A stretch of DNA of 64,000 nt from Desulfovibrio fairfieldensis (GTDB taxonomy: Bacteria; Desulfobacterota; Desulfovibrionia; Desulfovibrionales; Desulfovibrionaceae). The stretch spans positions 3,562,501 to 3,626,500 of the forward strand of contig NZ_CP014229.1 of assembly GCF_001553605.1 (NCBI RefSeq). The letters run 5' to 3'. Below the pieces are notes generated by a model. That model was not told the DNA's origin. It worked only from the letters and a program-made list of their open reading frames with translations, and made no database searches. Positions 53,005-61,837 of this stretch are shown piece by piece. Every line of letters begins with the position of its first letter. Positions within the stretch are counted from its first letter, which is position 1. The translations under genes were made by a program, and so were the position numbers.

Positions 53005-53780
53005 CTAATGTAATGATCGACACTTGGTAGCGCAAATTTTCAGGAAAACCGTCTCTCCGCAGCGCAGTACTGCTTTATAATCTCTGTCATATTTCGAAAA
53101 TTCCTTACCTGCGCTCCATGAGATCCTCAATTCACCTCTGGCCAGCTTTTGCAACAGGCGCAGTAGGTTAACACGGGCGATATCATCCTTTTGCGGATGA
53201 TGGAAGCAGACTTCCTGAATCAGCACCGCATCGTCTGGCTTTAGTCGCGTGAGTGCTGCGGCACCACGGGCCAGTATGGGTAAATCTTCCTTGAAGCGGG
53301 CCATGAGCACGGAAAAGGTGGCCATGGGGATGCTGGCGGTATGTCCCGGTCAATCATGTGCACCACCTGGGAGTCGCAAATCACTAGGTCGGTACTTCTC
53401 TGAAACGGTCCAGTGCAGCGGACAGCTCTCCTTCCGTCACCATCATGCAAAGTTTGCGACCGTCCAAACTGTCACGGATAGCCTGAGCCTGCGGCAGAAT
53501 GTCCTTTGGGCGCGCCTGTATCAGTAGGCACACATCACCAGCAAGCCCTTTTTCGGCAGTAGATCATTGAGCAGGGGCGGCTGGCGCAGAACACGATCTA
53601 GTGCAAGATGCCCCAGAACCGCGCACCTCGTTGAGTTGGGGCCGTCGCAGGCCGAGACTCGGATAATCGGTATATCAGCTTTCAGGTCTTCCGGCCTGTT
53701 CCGCGTACTCTTGCCGCTTTTTCCTGAATGCCACGAACCGGCCTTGCTTATATTTTCGATGGAGGACACATCCACACACT
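53005..53780 (-). pseudogene. hydF: Decayed hydF ([FeFe]-hydrogenase maturation GTPase), C-terminal half
   Basis: Three minus-strand frames line up with the HydF C-terminal region but are offset by frameshifts: LLNDLLPKKGLLVM (53521-53775), DLVICDSQVVHMIDRDIPP (53241-53450) and FSVLMARFKEDLPILARGAAAL with VCFHHPQKDDIARVNLLR (53005-53325). The GTPase domain and the cluster cysteines are missing, so it cannot function. It ends abruptly at ~53780 where ERF-like sequence begins, indicating a recombination junction. Confidence 0.7.
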
Positions 53781-53972
53781 AGATACTGACAAAGCTAGAT
53801 GCCGCCGTCCAGAAGAGCGTCACGGTATGCAAATATGACGATCTTCAAACTGACATACCTGGATGTTGTAAAAATTCTTCGGCATCTTTGAGAGTGGGTT
53901 GCAGTTGCCACTGCACATGAGCAGGGCCTTGGCCAATTCCGTGATGTTCTGTGATTGATAGGCAGAATTCAT
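53781..53972 (-). pseudogene. Decayed 5' fragment of an ERF annealing-protein gene
   Basis: Nucleotides 53781-53972 align with the first ~190 bp of the intact ERF gene (39648-39839), including the ribosome site TCCTCCTGA, ITELAKALL and a CKSDIV-like SLK segment. A frameshift after codon ~20 and a stop break it. It is truncated where the hydF remnant starts. It shows that the ERF leader and 5' end exist twice, flanking the chelatase operon. Confidence 0.75.
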
Positions 53973-54002
53973 ATATCCTCCTGAATTTATCACCGTAAAC
54001 CA

Positions 54003-54031
54003 AAAGCCTCCGCGTATAAGGCGGAGGCTTT
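54003..54031 (-). terminator. Hairpin upstream of the ERF remnant
   Basis: AAAGCCTCCGC and GCGGAGGCTTT around GTATAAG, 11-bp perfect stem, 31 bp upstream of the remnant's ATG. It terminates the XRE gene or acts as leader hairpin, in the same place as the one at 39872-39899. Confidence 0.65.
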
Positions 54032-54095
54032 GGCAGAATTATCATATCTGTTCAAAAGGATAATTTTTGTGGCCAGCGTTGACTGACGCAAAAAA

Positions 54096-54440
54096 TCATG
54101 AACGCATGAGTTGAATGATCTTTTCGGCCATCAGTACGACCTCGCGTTTGGTGCAAAGGTCAATGGTATTAAAGGCAACTGAAGGGCCGACAGGGCTTGT
54201 CCGTTCTCGCTCTTCCTGAGTTTGAAACAACTCTGCAACCGGGCATTCAAGGAGTTCCGCCATTTGCTCCAGGCGAGGAAAGCGGGGGGCGACAAGTCCG
54301 CGTTCAATCCTTGAGAGCGAGTCTGCGCCAATTCCAAGCCGCTCGGCAAAAGCGGCTTGGTTCCAGCCCTTGAGCCTTCGCCGTGCGGTGATATTAGCAC
54401 CCACAATCGTAGCTAGCCGCTGCTTTTTCCGTTCCGCCAC
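54096..54440 (-). CDS. XRE-family repressor
   Basis: This 114-aa protein has a classic Cro/CI helix-turn-helix (RRLKGWNQAAFAERLGIGADSLSRIERG) at ~18-65, then the dimerisation-like LEQMAELLECPVAELF and a short C-terminal tail. It is divergent from the WYL-led cassette with ~290 bp of AT-rich DNA (54441-54732) between them; no gene is visible there. It may have controlled the element to which the ERF remnant belonged. Confidence 0.82.
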   Translation of the reverse strand: MAERKKQRLATIVGANITARRRLKGWNQAAFAERLGIGADSLSRIERGLVAPRFPRLEQMAELLECPVAELFQTQEERERTSPVGPSVAFNTIDLCTKREVVLMAEKIIQLMRS

Positions 54441-54732
54441 GTTTTCCGCTCCTTTTTTGAGTGAAAAACGTTACGGGGAAAAATTAGGCTCTTAAACAGC
54501 ATAAAAAACAAATATAGACATTTTATTCAATAACGAGTAGCAAAAAATCATAACTTGCTGGAAGGCTCCGCTTACTTTTGTTTTCGCTCTTTAACGAGAA
54601 CAGTGATGAGGTGTGAATGTCATGAATCAATTTATCCATTGAAAAATTTGTGAGCATAACGACATTTCCGAAATCTGGAATAACCTGGAGTTATCTATCC
54701 AAACATACCACTTCCAACAAGGAGATGACGAC

Positions 54733-54927
54733 ATGTTTGGACGCATTTTGATTTTTGTCGGTGGCGTAATGGCTGGCTATTTGTTCCGAGAAGAAATTGG
54801 CCGGAGCCTTGATCGGCTTCAGAATGCCTGGGACAAGTGTGCCGCTGAAGAAGCAGATGAGAGGAATGCAGATGGGAACGAAGAGCCTGTAGCGCCGGTC
54901 GAAGGAAAGGAAGTAACCGCCCATTAG
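54733..54927 (+). CDS. Small membrane protein
   Basis: This 64-aa protein has one N-terminal helix (MFGRILIFVGGVMAGYLF) followed by a charged, acidic tail. The start follows AAGGAGATGA. A broken relative in layout lies at 31880-32044 at the other side of the island. Function unknown; it directly precedes the WYL regulator. Confidence 0.65.
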   Translation: MFGRILIFVGGVMAGYLFREEIGRSLDRLQNAWDKCAAEEADERNADGNEEPVAPVEGKEVTAH

Positions 54928-54985
54928 CAGTTGGTCCGCGCCGTGGAAGACAATGCCCACGGCAACGTACGATTGAAGGTAGGCC

Positions 54986-55936
54986 ATGCCGCAAAAAATC
55001 GACCCAGACGCCACGCCGGGCATCAAGCTCTTACGTCTTTTCCGTAGGCTGTTCCTGGATGGACGCCGCCATTACCAGCAGGATTTGGCTGAAGAATTGC
55101 ATTGCTCGGCGCAAACAATCATCCGCATGATCAGTGAGATTGAAAGCGTAGTGGGCGTTGCACTGCATTCCGGCTACGACAACCGCCGCCGCTGGTACCA
55201 ATACGTTGCCGCTAGTGGGTGCCGTACTCTGGGGTTGAACTTCGAGGAATTGCGCTTCCTCGACATCTGCCGGGAAATGGCGTCAGAGATACTGCCCAAG
55301 CCCGTGCTGGAGTGCTTGGATGCGAGTCTTGAGCATCTAGCCCTACATCTGGCGGACCCGTCCCATACGAATCTTGGCAAGCAGTTCACCTTTTATGCCA
55401 AGGGGCGCATCGACTACACGCCTCATGCAGCACACATTGAAAAACTGATAGGGGCTGCCCAAGAAAGGCGTGTCTGCCTTGTCCGCTATAAAGCTCCAGG
55501 TCGTGAAACCGCGCGCGAGCATCGCTTTCTTCCTGTGCGCATAGCGGCCATGAATAACGCTCTCTATGCACTTGGCGGGCAGGTCGGCACACAATGCGAC
55601 GTTGTGGAGCGACCCTGTAATCTGGCGATACACCGTGTGCACGATGTCATTATGACAGATAAGCATCTTAGCTTTAGCCTGCCGGAAGAAGGGAACAGTT
55701 TTGGCCTACCGTGGCATGAGCCATGTACTTTCACTATTCGCTTCAGCTCCAAGGTGGCTGAATATGTACGTGAGCGGGTCTGGGCTGATGAACAGCATAT
55801 AGAAGATATAAGTGATGGGGGACTATTGCTTACTCTTACTACCCGTAGCAAACCTGAGTTAGATGCTTGGGTGCGCAGTTTTGGTGAAGATGCGGTAATG
55901 TACTCCAATAATATTATAAAATCTGTTTCAGCATAA
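54986..55936 (+). CDS. WYL-domain transcriptional regulator
   Basis: This 316-aa protein has an N-terminal winged helix at ~15-65 (LFLDGRRHYQQDLAEELHCSAQTIIRMISEIE), a WYL domain at ~145-225 (RRVCLVRYKAPGRETAREHRFLPVRIAAMNNALYALGG) and a C-terminal WCX-like extension. WYL proteins bind nucleotide or nucleic-acid ligands and often regulate phage-defence loci. It is the first large gene of a co-directional cassette of unknown proteins and is the likely regulator of it. Confidence 0.85.
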   Translation: MPQKIDPDATPGIKLLRLFRRLFLDGRRHYQQDLAEELHCSAQTIIRMISEIESVVGVALHSGYDNRRRWYQYVAASGCRTLGLNFEELRFLDICREMASEILPKPVLECLDASLEHLALHLADPSHTNLGKQFTFYAKGRIDYTPHAAHIEKLIGAAQERRVCLVRYKAPGRETAREHRFLPVRIAAMNNALYALGGQVGTQCDVVERPCNLAIHRVHDVIMTDKHLSFSLPEEGNSFGLPWHEPCTFTIRFSSKVAEYVRERVWADEQHIEDISDGGLLLTLTTRSKPELDAWVRSFGEDAVMYSNNIIKSVSA

Positions 55937-55975
55937 TGAAATTGCTGACTTATTCTCGGCATAAAAGGAAAATCT

Positions 55976-56137
55976 ATGTTGCGGATAATTTTAGTCGTGG
56001 GAGTAGGCATAGCGCTCGGAACTATTGGCGTATCTTATCTGAAAGGTTTTCAAAAAGGGCTTCGAGATAATGAAAATAAACAGAACTCTTACTTGGAACC
56101 GAAAAAATTTTCACAATTCGTTAGAGAGGCCGCATGA
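55976..56137 (+). CDS. Small membrane protein, 53 aa
   Basis: It has one hydrophobic helix (LRIILVVGVGIALGTIGVSYL) and a basic/polar tail. ATG at 55976 follows AAAAGGAAAA. The stop overlaps the next start (ATGA). Unrecognised; the glycine spacing in the helix suggests helix-helix packing, as in the glycine-rich protein downstream. Confidence 0.55.
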   Translation: MLRIILVVGVGIALGTIGVSYLKGFQKGLRDNENKQNSYLEPKKFSQFVREAA

Positions 56138-56307
56138 TTGTTCCTCCTCTGCCGTACCCCATGCCGCTGCCTTGGAAAATAGAGATAGCAGCAGTGATAT
56201 TTTGCTTCTTCTTTTCCAATGATGAACGCATTAAAAAGAATATAAAAGTGCTTTGCGGATACGCTGACAAGCTTGGCTATGACCATGGGGAAAAATGGAA
56301 AAATTAA
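56134..56307 (+). CDS. Small protein, 57 aa
   Basis: It begins MIVPPLPYPMPLPWKIEIAA with a short hydrophobic stretch (AAVIFCFFFS), then a basic tail ending DKLGYDHGEKWKN. It is translationally coupled by a 4-base overlap to the preceding gene and overlaps the next by 13 bases. No family is recognised; tight packing supports it as real. Confidence 0.5.
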   Translation: MIVPPLPYPMPLPWKIEIAAVIFCFFFSNDERIKKNIKVLCGYADKLGYDHGEKWKN

Positions 56308-56582
56308 TTGCGATCATATCCCTAACTTCGTTTTCTTGTTCACGCTGCGGAGCATGCTGTAGTCATCTAAGAGCGTTTGGCGATATATATTCAGATTTAG
56401 ATGACGGGAATGGCATCTGTATTTTTTACGATAGCATCATGCATGCTTGCCTACAATACGAAACACGGCCTTTACGATGCCGTATTATTGAAGGATATGA
56501 ATTTTTCAAGCAGTACATGTCTTTTGAAGAATATATCTTCAAGACAAAACAAGGCTGCGCCTATCTGCAAACTTTAATCTGA
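56295..56582 (+). CDS. YkgJ-type cysteine-cluster protein
   Basis: This 95-aa protein has the pattern CSRCGACC at residues ~16-23 and later cysteines in HACLQYETRPLRCRI and GCAYL, the Fe-S/zinc cluster arrangement of the YkgJ family. Family members bind metal; their roles are mostly unknown. The first codons overlap the previous gene, and TerB follows after 9 bp. Confidence 0.75.
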   Translation: MEKLIAIISLTSFSCSRCGACCSHLRAFGDIYSDLDDGNGICIFYDSIMHACLQYETRPLRCRIIEGYEFFKQYMSFEEYIFKTKQGCAYLQTLI

Positions 56583-56591
56583 GGAGCAATT

Positions 56592-56978
56592 ATGTTTTCA
56601 GAAAATTTTAATCCAAAACAGCAGGCAGTATTCTTAGGGCTACTTGACCGGCTTATTATGGCCGACGGCGTAATAACCGTCCATGAGGACGTCAAGATGC
56701 GGGAATTCCAAGCAGCTTTTCCAGACGTCATCGCCGAAGACATACCAGATGATATACTGAGAACTGTTTTTACAGCTCGCAGGGACAAAGTCGCTGTACT
56801 GCTTGAACTTCTTTCCGTCGCTTTAGCTGAAAGATCTCTGAATAAGGATGATGAACAATTTTTGGAAAAACTTTGCATTATGCTCGGCCTTTCTCAAAGA
56901 GATCTGGGCTGGATGCAGTCATGGGTAGAGAATATGATTTTTCTCATTAAGCAAGCTAACAAGTTTATGGAGGATTAA
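56592..56978 (+). CDS. TerB-like helical protein
   Basis: This 128-aa, all-helical protein has TerB-like segments (LGLLDRLIMADGVITVHEDVKMREF, with the acidic residues that bind metal in TerB, and LAERSLNKDDEQFLEKLCIM). TerB domains recur in membrane-linked stress and phage-response systems. It is followed after 3 bp by the glycine-zipper gene and starts after GAGGAGC. Confidence 0.7.
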   Translation: MFSENFNPKQQAVFLGLLDRLIMADGVITVHEDVKMREFQAAFPDVIAEDIPDDILRTVFTARRDKVAVLLELLSVALAERSLNKDDEQFLEKLCIMLGLSQRDLGWMQSWVENMIFLIKQANKFMED

Positions 56979-56981
56979 ACT

Positions 56982-57995
56982 ATGCCATTACCGTTTATTC
57001 CAATTCTGCTCGGTGCTGCTGCTCTTATCACCGGTGGGTATGGCGTGAAAAAAGGCCTGGACGCCAAGGAAGATTTTGACAGGGCGGAGTCCATTACCGC
57101 TAACGCCCGGAGCATATATGACAAGGCCAGCAGATCCTTGGAACGAACTAGGGAGGACGCGCAGGATGCCTTGGAAGAATTGGGGAAAATAAAACTGAAG
57201 GCCGTTGATGAGGGTCTGAAACCTTTTGCTGCCGCCTTTGAAAGAATTAAGAATGTTGAGTTGGATGAGGACATTGAACTTAACCCCGAACTGTCCATCA
57301 CTACCGAGTTGGCGAACATTCAAAAAATAGTTCTTGAGATTTCGGACGTGCTCAAGGGAGGCGTTGCCGCTGTTTCCGGTGGCGCATTGGCGGGTTTTGG
57401 CGCGTTCGGCGCGGCGGGCATGCTGGCCACAGCCTCCACGGGTACAGCTATCAGCGCTCTCAGTGGTGTGGCCGCCACGAACGCCACTCTAGCGTGGTTC
57501 GGCGGCGGCGCGCTGGCAGCCGGAGGGTTAGGCATGGCCGGTGGCACGCTGGTGCTGGGCGGTATTGTGGCCGCTCCGGTGCTGGCTGTGGGAGGTCTTT
57601 TGCTGGCCTCCAAGGCGGAAGAGGCGGTCAACGACGCTCGCTCCAACCTGGAAAAAGCCAAGGGCGCTGCGCAAGGAATGGAGATCGCCCGCACCGCCGC
57701 CAAGGCTATTCTGAGGTGCACTGAGGAAATCGGCGACGTGCTCCAGACCCTGCTCATTCATTTTCTTGAGGCCAACGGTGAACTGAAAGCCTTGGTGGAC
57801 CGAGAAACCGACTATCAGGTCATCAAAACTAACGCTCGCGACAGGTATATTGTGCAAAAATCCTGCGGCTTGGCGCGCACCGTCACCAACATCCTCGAGA
57901 CGCCCGTGTTCGATGATAACGGTGTGGTCACGCAGGCCACCAAAGAGTTGACTCAAAACAGCCGTCAGTTTTTGGAAAAGCTGGCGGCCATGTGA
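56982..57995 (+). CDS. Glycine-zipper membrane-associated protein of unknown function
   Basis: This 337-aa protein has an N-terminal hydrophobic helix (LPFIPILLGAAALITGG) and a coiled-coil segment at ~30-90 (DRAESITANARSIYDKASRSL). A Gly/Ala-rich hydrophobic block runs from ~120 to ~210 (VSGGALAGFGAFGAAGMLA; GGGALAAGGLGMAGGTLVLGG), and the C-terminus is helical. Such glycine zippers insert in membranes and occur in pore-formers. I do not recognise a family. It is sandwiched between TerB and a large membrane protein, 3 and 17 bp away. Confidence 0.65.
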   Translation: MPLPFIPILLGAAALITGGYGVKKGLDAKEDFDRAESITANARSIYDKASRSLERTREDAQDALEELGKIKLKAVDEGLKPFAAAFERIKNVELDEDIELNPELSITTELANIQKIVLEISDVLKGGVAAVSGGALAGFGAFGAAGMLATASTGTAISALSGVAATNATLAWFGGGALAAGGLGMAGGTLVLGGIVAAPVLAVGGLLLASKAEEAVNDARSNLEKAKGAAQGMEIARTAAKAILRCTEEIGDVLQTLLIHFLEANGELKALVDRETDYQVIKTNARDRYIVQKSCGLARTVTNILETPVFDDNGVVTQATKELTQNSRQFLEKLAAM

Positions 57996-58012
57996 CTATG
58001 GAGAAATGTACC

Positions 58013-59614
58013 ATGACTACCGCAACTCTGTTCGCCGCACCGGATTTCTTTGCCAAGCCCGAGCCTCAAGACGCCATGCTTCCCCGGAGCCTTATGGAAG
58101 ACGTCTCCACCGAAGTGGGCAATCAACTGCTCAGAAAATTTATGGCTTCTTTCGGCAGCAATCTGGCCTTGGCCGACGGCGTAGCCCTGTACGCCGGGCA
58201 GATCAATACCGGCCGCTCCATCTACGCCGTTACCCACAACAAAGATGGCTCGCCCAACAACAGCCCGGTCAAGTTCGGTTTTGTCTTTGAATCGCAGGTT
58301 ACGGGCGAGCAGAACAGAAGCGCTGTCATCCACAACACGGGTAAAACCTATGCCCGCACGGACGACTTATATCTTGATAAACACCGGGACGGAAGTCCTC
58401 TACCGCACAAGGACTTGGAAAGCGTCGCCTGCTACAATAACGAATATACGGATGTGGTGGGCTATTCCGAAAACGGCATTTGCGTCAAGCAGCAACTCAA
58501 GGTGGTAAAAAATACGGAAGTATTGCTTGAGGAGCGCTACACCCTTTCCGAGGACCCGCAGGCCCCGGATGAAATAGTGGTACCGGCGGACGACTATGAG
58601 CGCCATAAAACGAACCTGGAGCGATATGCCCAAAGCCCCAATCCAGAACTGAGCGCCAAAGCCCGAGCCGCCTTGCAAAAGCTGCGGCCCAGCACTACCA
58701 CCCGCGCCCAGACGGAGAACGGGGCGGCATACCGATATGTTGTCCGTCAAACCGTCACGGATGCGGGCTGTCGGGCAGGAGAAAGAACACTCAAAGGCTT
58801 GTTGGCCGAAGTGGGTATGCTGGTGGTAGGCGGAGCTGTCTGGGAATTACGGGAAGCGGCGGAAAATCCCCATTCGCTGAGCATCGGGCAGCGCTTTGAG
58901 CGTTTTTGGGGCGTGATCTGGGGAAAACTGACCTCCAGCGCTGTGGTACGTGCGGGCAAGGAGTTCGGACTGGAAGCCTTGAAGTTGCTGATGGGCGCGC
59001 TACGCAGCATCTTCAAGTCTGCAGGGGTGCTACTGTCCACCATAGGTCAGGGGCTCAACACAGTGTGGGAGTCCGTGTACGGCTATTTGACCGGAAAAAT
59101 TTCGTCCTTTTCCCAGTTAGTGTCAATTATTCTCAAAAGTTTGACCACGGTTGGTATCGGTACTCTAGCCTATATGTTGGAACAACAACTTACTGCGCTG
59201 GGCATACCCAACATTCTCGGAGAGCTTTTAGCGACGGCCTTGGCGGCCGTAGCCATTGTCTTCGCCAACAGAACCATTGACGCCTCCATTTACGTACTGG
59301 TGAACCTTTTTTCCGGCGCGGAAGCCTCCAAAATTCGGCTGGAACGCATTGAAGAACTGTGCAGGGAAGCCATCCCCCGCCTGAGCGCTGAACGGGAAAA
59401 CCTTGAACGCACCATACAAAGCTACTACCAGGAAAGGAAAACCCTTTTCAACGCTGTGTTCCACGATTTCAAATCAGCTCTGTCCTCCAGGGACACTGTA
59501 AAGACATTCATGGCTCTGGAAACACTTAACCAGGATTTTGGATGTACCCTTGGCTGGAAGACAGAGGAAGAGTTCGATGAAATGATGGAAAGAGACGCAG
59601 TCTTTGTTCTGTAG
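58013..59614 (+). CDS. Large membrane protein of unknown function
   Basis: This 533-aa protein has a soluble N-terminal half (KFGFVFESQVTGEQNRSAVI; ACYNNEYTDVVGYSENG) of unknown fold. A region with several hydrophobic helices spans ~265-440 (LAEVGMLVVGGAVW, GILGTLAYMLEQQL-like, LLATALAAVAIVFANR). A C-terminal coiled coil follows (CREAIPRLSAERENLERTIQ). ATG 58013 follows GGAGAAATG. It is the last gene of the WYL-led cassette. I cannot assign a function. Confidence 0.65.
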   Translation: MTTATLFAAPDFFAKPEPQDAMLPRSLMEDVSTEVGNQLLRKFMASFGSNLALADGVALYAGQINTGRSIYAVTHNKDGSPNNSPVKFGFVFESQVTGEQNRSAVIHNTGKTYARTDDLYLDKHRDGSPLPHKDLESVACYNNEYTDVVGYSENGICVKQQLKVVKNTEVLLEERYTLSEDPQAPDEIVVPADDYERHKTNLERYAQSPNPELSAKARAALQKLRPSTTTRAQTENGAAYRYVVRQTVTDAGCRAGERTLKGLLAEVGMLVVGGAVWELREAAENPHSLSIGQRFERFWGVIWGKLTSSAVVRAGKEFGLEALKLLMGALRSIFKSAGVLLSTIGQGLNTVWESVYGYLTGKISSFSQLVSIILKSLTTVGIGTLAYMLEQQLTALGIPNILGELLATALAAVAIVFANRTIDASIYVLVNLFSGAEASKIRLERIEELCREAIPRLSAERENLERTIQSYYQERKTLFNAVFHDFKSALSSRDTVKTFMALETLNQDFGCTLGWKTEEEFDEMMERDAVFVL

Positions 59615-60022
59615 TTTTTTATAAAATTAAGGGAATTGTGGATATGGATGGACAAGGAAAATCAACAGTATAGCGGATGAACTTTCCGTGTCATTGCTAT
59701 TCGGTTAAGGAGAAAAAATAGCTCTGGTCAAACTGATCCATCAGAGTGAAGTTTTTCTTCAGTCTGGTGAACTCTCGATGTTCTTCAAGCAGGCGCAAAC
59801 AGATGGAATGCCGCGTGCCCACATACATTTCGTCCACATTGAATGAAAATGCAGGCAACTAAAAGAATATTTATGAAAGGGACATGCAGGAAGATTGGAT
59901 TATGGTGAATTCGCTCTCTTGAAAAATCTCTTAAACGGCAAATGCCGTTTAAGAGCACTTTTCCTTCCGCAAAGGGAGCTATTTTGTAGATTTTGGTCGT
60001 TTTTACCTGATGGGGAAGCATA
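59615..60022. other. Intergenic stretch with a perfect hairpin
   Basis: No supported gene. CTCTTAAACGGCA (59928-59940), two-base AA loop and the exact complement (59943-59955) form a 13-bp hairpin about 70 bp before the glycosyltransferase. It lacks a T-run, so an operator is as likely as a terminator. Confidence 0.5.
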
Positions 60023-61069
60023 ATGTCTGCAATGCCGGTTGTGAATATTACCATGCCGGTCTTTAACCGATACGAGGTTACGCAGGCTGCTATTCTGGCA
60101 CTACGCAAAACGTCGCAGGAAGTTCCCTTTTGTCTAACAGTGGTGGATAACGGCAGCGATGCGCCGTTGGTGCGCAAGCTTATTGACTTTAAAGAACGCA
60201 GTATTATTGACTATCTTTTTCTCCTACCCACAAATATGGGCGTGGCCTGCGCTGCCAACATCGGTTGGCAACTGGTGGATGCCCCTATTTACATGAAGCT
60301 GGACAATGACATTGTCATCACAGAACCACACTGGCTGAAAAAGCTTTTCTGCCTCTGGAGACATGGGCAACCCCTCTCCACGCTGGGCGGCGCGTTTAAC
60401 CGAAAAATGCTTCTGAAACATCCTGGAACTCTGCGGACCAGAGACGGAATCCTCGGCATCTGCCGTACGAATCTGGCTGGTCAGGCCATTCTGATTCCCA
60501 AAGAGGTTTCAGACATCTTGGGCCGGTGGAATGAAGACTACGGCCTTTACGGCACGGAGGACGGCGATTATGGCGCGCGCATGATCGCCGCCGGTTTTCC
60601 GCAATACTACTATCATGGTCCGGATTTTTTTCATGATTTGGGTAAATCAGACAGTGCGGAAACCTACTTCGCCCGCAACGTAGACAAGGGGAAAGAAGCT
60701 CAGGAGGCATGGGAGACTGCTGACGGTAAACTGGGTCTGTTTGTGACCAACGCAACTCTTTATGACGAATGTATCCGCTCTTTTAAGATCATGCCGCGCT
60801 ATGCTGTAGTCGACATTACAAATGACTATTACGTCCATGTGATCGAACGTGAAGAATATAAACAGTTCCGACCGGTTCTGGAAGGTATAGCGCAACTCTT
60901 CACTGAGCTGATAAACAAGAGAACGCTTAACCAGAGATTTGATCCGGAGCTTGTTCTGAGGATGAAAGAAAGTCTGGCCCGCTTCGGTCAGAGCAGCGAC
61001 GACATGGAACGCGCTGCTCTGGCCGCTGAACGGAAAGGAATACAGGTTTTTGCCGGAACCGAACAATAG
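60023..61069 (+). CDS. Family 2-type glycosyltransferase
   Basis: This 348-aa protein has a GT-A nucleotide-sugar domain at residues ~5-220: VNITMPVFNRYEVTQAAIL, VVDNGSD, and the metal-binding KLDNDIVI (DxD-like). It also shows GTEDGDYGARMIAAGF near the catalytic-base position. It has no membrane helix, so it acts in the cytoplasm or on a lipid carrier at the membrane. It starts after GGGGAAG and stands alone between the cassette and the convergent metallopeptidase. The acceptor is unknown. Confidence 0.82.
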   Translation: MSAMPVVNITMPVFNRYEVTQAAILALRKTSQEVPFCLTVVDNGSDAPLVRKLIDFKERSIIDYLFLLPTNMGVACAANIGWQLVDAPIYMKLDNDIVITEPHWLKKLFCLWRHGQPLSTLGGAFNRKMLLKHPGTLRTRDGILGICRTNLAGQAILIPKEVSDILGRWNEDYGLYGTEDGDYGARMIAAGFPQYYYHGPDFFHDLGKSDSAETYFARNVDKGKEAQEAWETADGKLGLFVTNATLYDECIRSFKIMPRYAVVDITNDYYVHVIEREEYKQFRPVLEGIAQLFTELINKRTLNQRFDPELVLRMKESLARFGQSSDDMERAALAAERKGIQVFAGTEQ

Positions 61070-61093
61070 CCCACAGCAACTTATACCGTTTTT

Positions 61094-61837
61094 CTATTGC
61101 CTATTCCCACCTAATAATGTTTCGTCTTCCCACTCTTCATGAGCCACAGGCAGCCTGTTAAGCTTTTTTTTCAGCGCCCGCCAGCGGGGCAAATGCTTAT
61201 CCATGAGCGCTGTAAAGTTTTGGCCGTGATTGGGTTCCAGAAAGTGCATGAGTTCGTGAACAACAATATACTCAAGGCATTCTCGCGGTTTTTTTGCTAA
61301 CTCCGTATTGAGAAGAATACTGTAGCGTGCCGGGGTACAGGTGCCCCAACGCGTTTTCATACGACGGATACGAAGCGTCACCGACGGCAGCCCCAGTGCT
61401 TTCTGCCACTGGGCCAGTCGCGGCAAGGCGGCTTTGCGCAGAATCTGGCGATACCAGCCCTCCAGCGTTTCCTGCATCTTCCCGGCATCACTGCCGGGGC
61501 GCACATACAGGGTCAGGGTACTGTGCTCCAGGTTCACGCCGGGTGTGGTGAGGCGCTCTTCAAGGCGCAGCAAATAGGGGTGACCCCAGACGAAGTGGGT
61601 TTCCTGGTTCAAAAATTCGCGGGGCGTTTCCCGCTCCTGCGCCTGAATGACCCGGCGTTGCTTCCTGATCCACTCCAGCTTGGCAAGGGCAAAAAGGCGG
61701 ATACGCTCATCGCTCATCCACAATGGCGCGGAGATGCGCACGCTACCCGCCGGAGGATATACGGCAAGGTGGATATTCTTGATGGCCTTGCGCTGCACAT
61801 CCACCGCAAGTCCGTTGAGCATGAGCGTGCCGGGCAT
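61094..61837 (-). CDS. YgjP/SprT-type zinc metallopeptidase
   Basis: This 247-aa protein (DUF45 family) has the zinc-binding VHELMHFLEPNHGQNF with an HExxH core at ~190 and a fitting third ligand. It also shows RRMKTRWGTCTPARYSILLN, characteristic of YgjP-like proteins. These genes frequently follow hsdR in type I restriction operons. Here the ATG overlaps the hsdR stop, showing co-translation. The physiological substrate is unknown. Confidence 0.85.
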   Translation of the reverse strand: MPGTLMLNGLAVDVQRKAIKNIHLAVYPPAGSVRISAPLWMSDERIRLFALAKLEWIRKQRRVIQAQERETPREFLNQETHFVWGHPYLLRLEERLTTPGVNLEHSTLTLYVRPGSDAGKMQETLEGWYRQILRKAALPRLAQWQKALGLPSVTLRIRRMKTRWGTCTPARYSILLNTELAKKPRECLEYIVVHELMHFLEPNHGQNFTALMDKHLPRWRALKKKLNRLPVAHEEWEDETLLGGNRQ

